DNA from: Flavobacteriales bacterium
Lineage (GTDB): Bacteria; Bacteroidota; Bacteroidia; Flavobacteriales_F; PHOS-HE28
NCBI GenBank assembly: GCA_016702645.1
Contig: JADJDP010000022.1
Coordinates: forward strand, 1 to 64,000
Reading direction: 5' to 3'
DNA: 64,000 bases
Below are positions 63,963 to 64,000 of the stretch, piece after piece. Positions within the stretch are counted from its first letter, which is position 1, and every line of letters begins with the position of its first letter. The position numbers were made by a program, and so were the translations under genes. The notes beneath the pieces are model-generated. The model saw only the letters and a program-made list of their open reading frames with translations. It made no database searches and had not been told where the DNA came from.

Positions 63963-64000
63963 GGACCCAGGGCGAAGGACAAAGACAGTCTCTCTTCTCT

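Noticed and set aside
1..64000. Insertion sequences, prophage, rRNA or replication origin
   Set aside because: I saw no transposase, integrase, phage structural gene, rRNA segment or DnaA-box cluster.

Overview
The window reads as a GC-rich member of the Bacteroidota, most likely Flavobacteriales-like. The evidence is a SprE/PorW-type gliding and type IX secretion lipoprotein, a bactofilin next to the F-ATPase genes, an ATP synthase operon without beta and epsilon genes, a giant alpha-2-macroglobulin lipoprotein, a bacterial GH3-family protein, a MEKKK-free NtrY-like sensor, sigma-54, and a recurrent TAnnTTyG box (the Bacteroidota -7 element) a few bases before many start codons. Taxonomy is inferred from gene content only.

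Layout. 1-13 kb, minus strand: start of an enoyl-CoA hydratase, an orphan 1,200-residue sensor kinase, atpG-A-H-F-E-B, two small membrane proteins, bactofilin and a frameshifted sprE. 13-28 kb: M23 peptidase, GH3 protein, OmpA-type protein, small membrane and lipoproteins, a Rieske protein, an LTA-synthase-like sulfatase broken by an amber codon, Sua5, a carboxypeptidase-regulatory-like protein, dxr, rseP, a lone receiver and an FAD oxidoreductase. 29-37 kb: the alpha-2-macroglobulin gene, two small secreted proteins, a protein with a type IX sorting-like tail and methylmalonyl-CoA epimerase. 37.7-42 kb: two paralogous polytopic membrane proteins flank a HAD hydrolase and a tRNA-Ile(CAT). 42-49 kb: galE, a nucleotidyltransferase, an N-acetylhexosamine-1-kinase-like gene, two GH29 fucosidases and a GH109 enzyme, which together look like a locus for breaking down and salvaging fucose- and GalNAc-containing glycans. 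49-55.5 kb: a membrane protein, rpoN, a LytS/LytTR two-component pair and an SOS-associated peptidase. 55.6-64 kb, minus strand: a MerR-linked metal cluster, crcB, an Asp/Glu racemase, a toxin-antitoxin-like pair, an unknown gene and a type ISP-like DNA methylase.

The most unusual structure is in the last 7 kb. The last ~40 codons of the methylase gene recur as three extra small reading frames (57407-57553, 58620-58803, 60150-60328), in the same orientation, each tightly packed against its neighbours. They divide the region into cargo blocks, as if genes had been inserted repeatedly behind the methylase 3' end, with that end duplicated each time.

Quality note. Many genes are broken by single-base indels, often in homopolymers, and two carry in-frame TAG codons. 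Most of these are probably sequence errors, so I annotate whole genes across the breaks and mark them as frameshifted.
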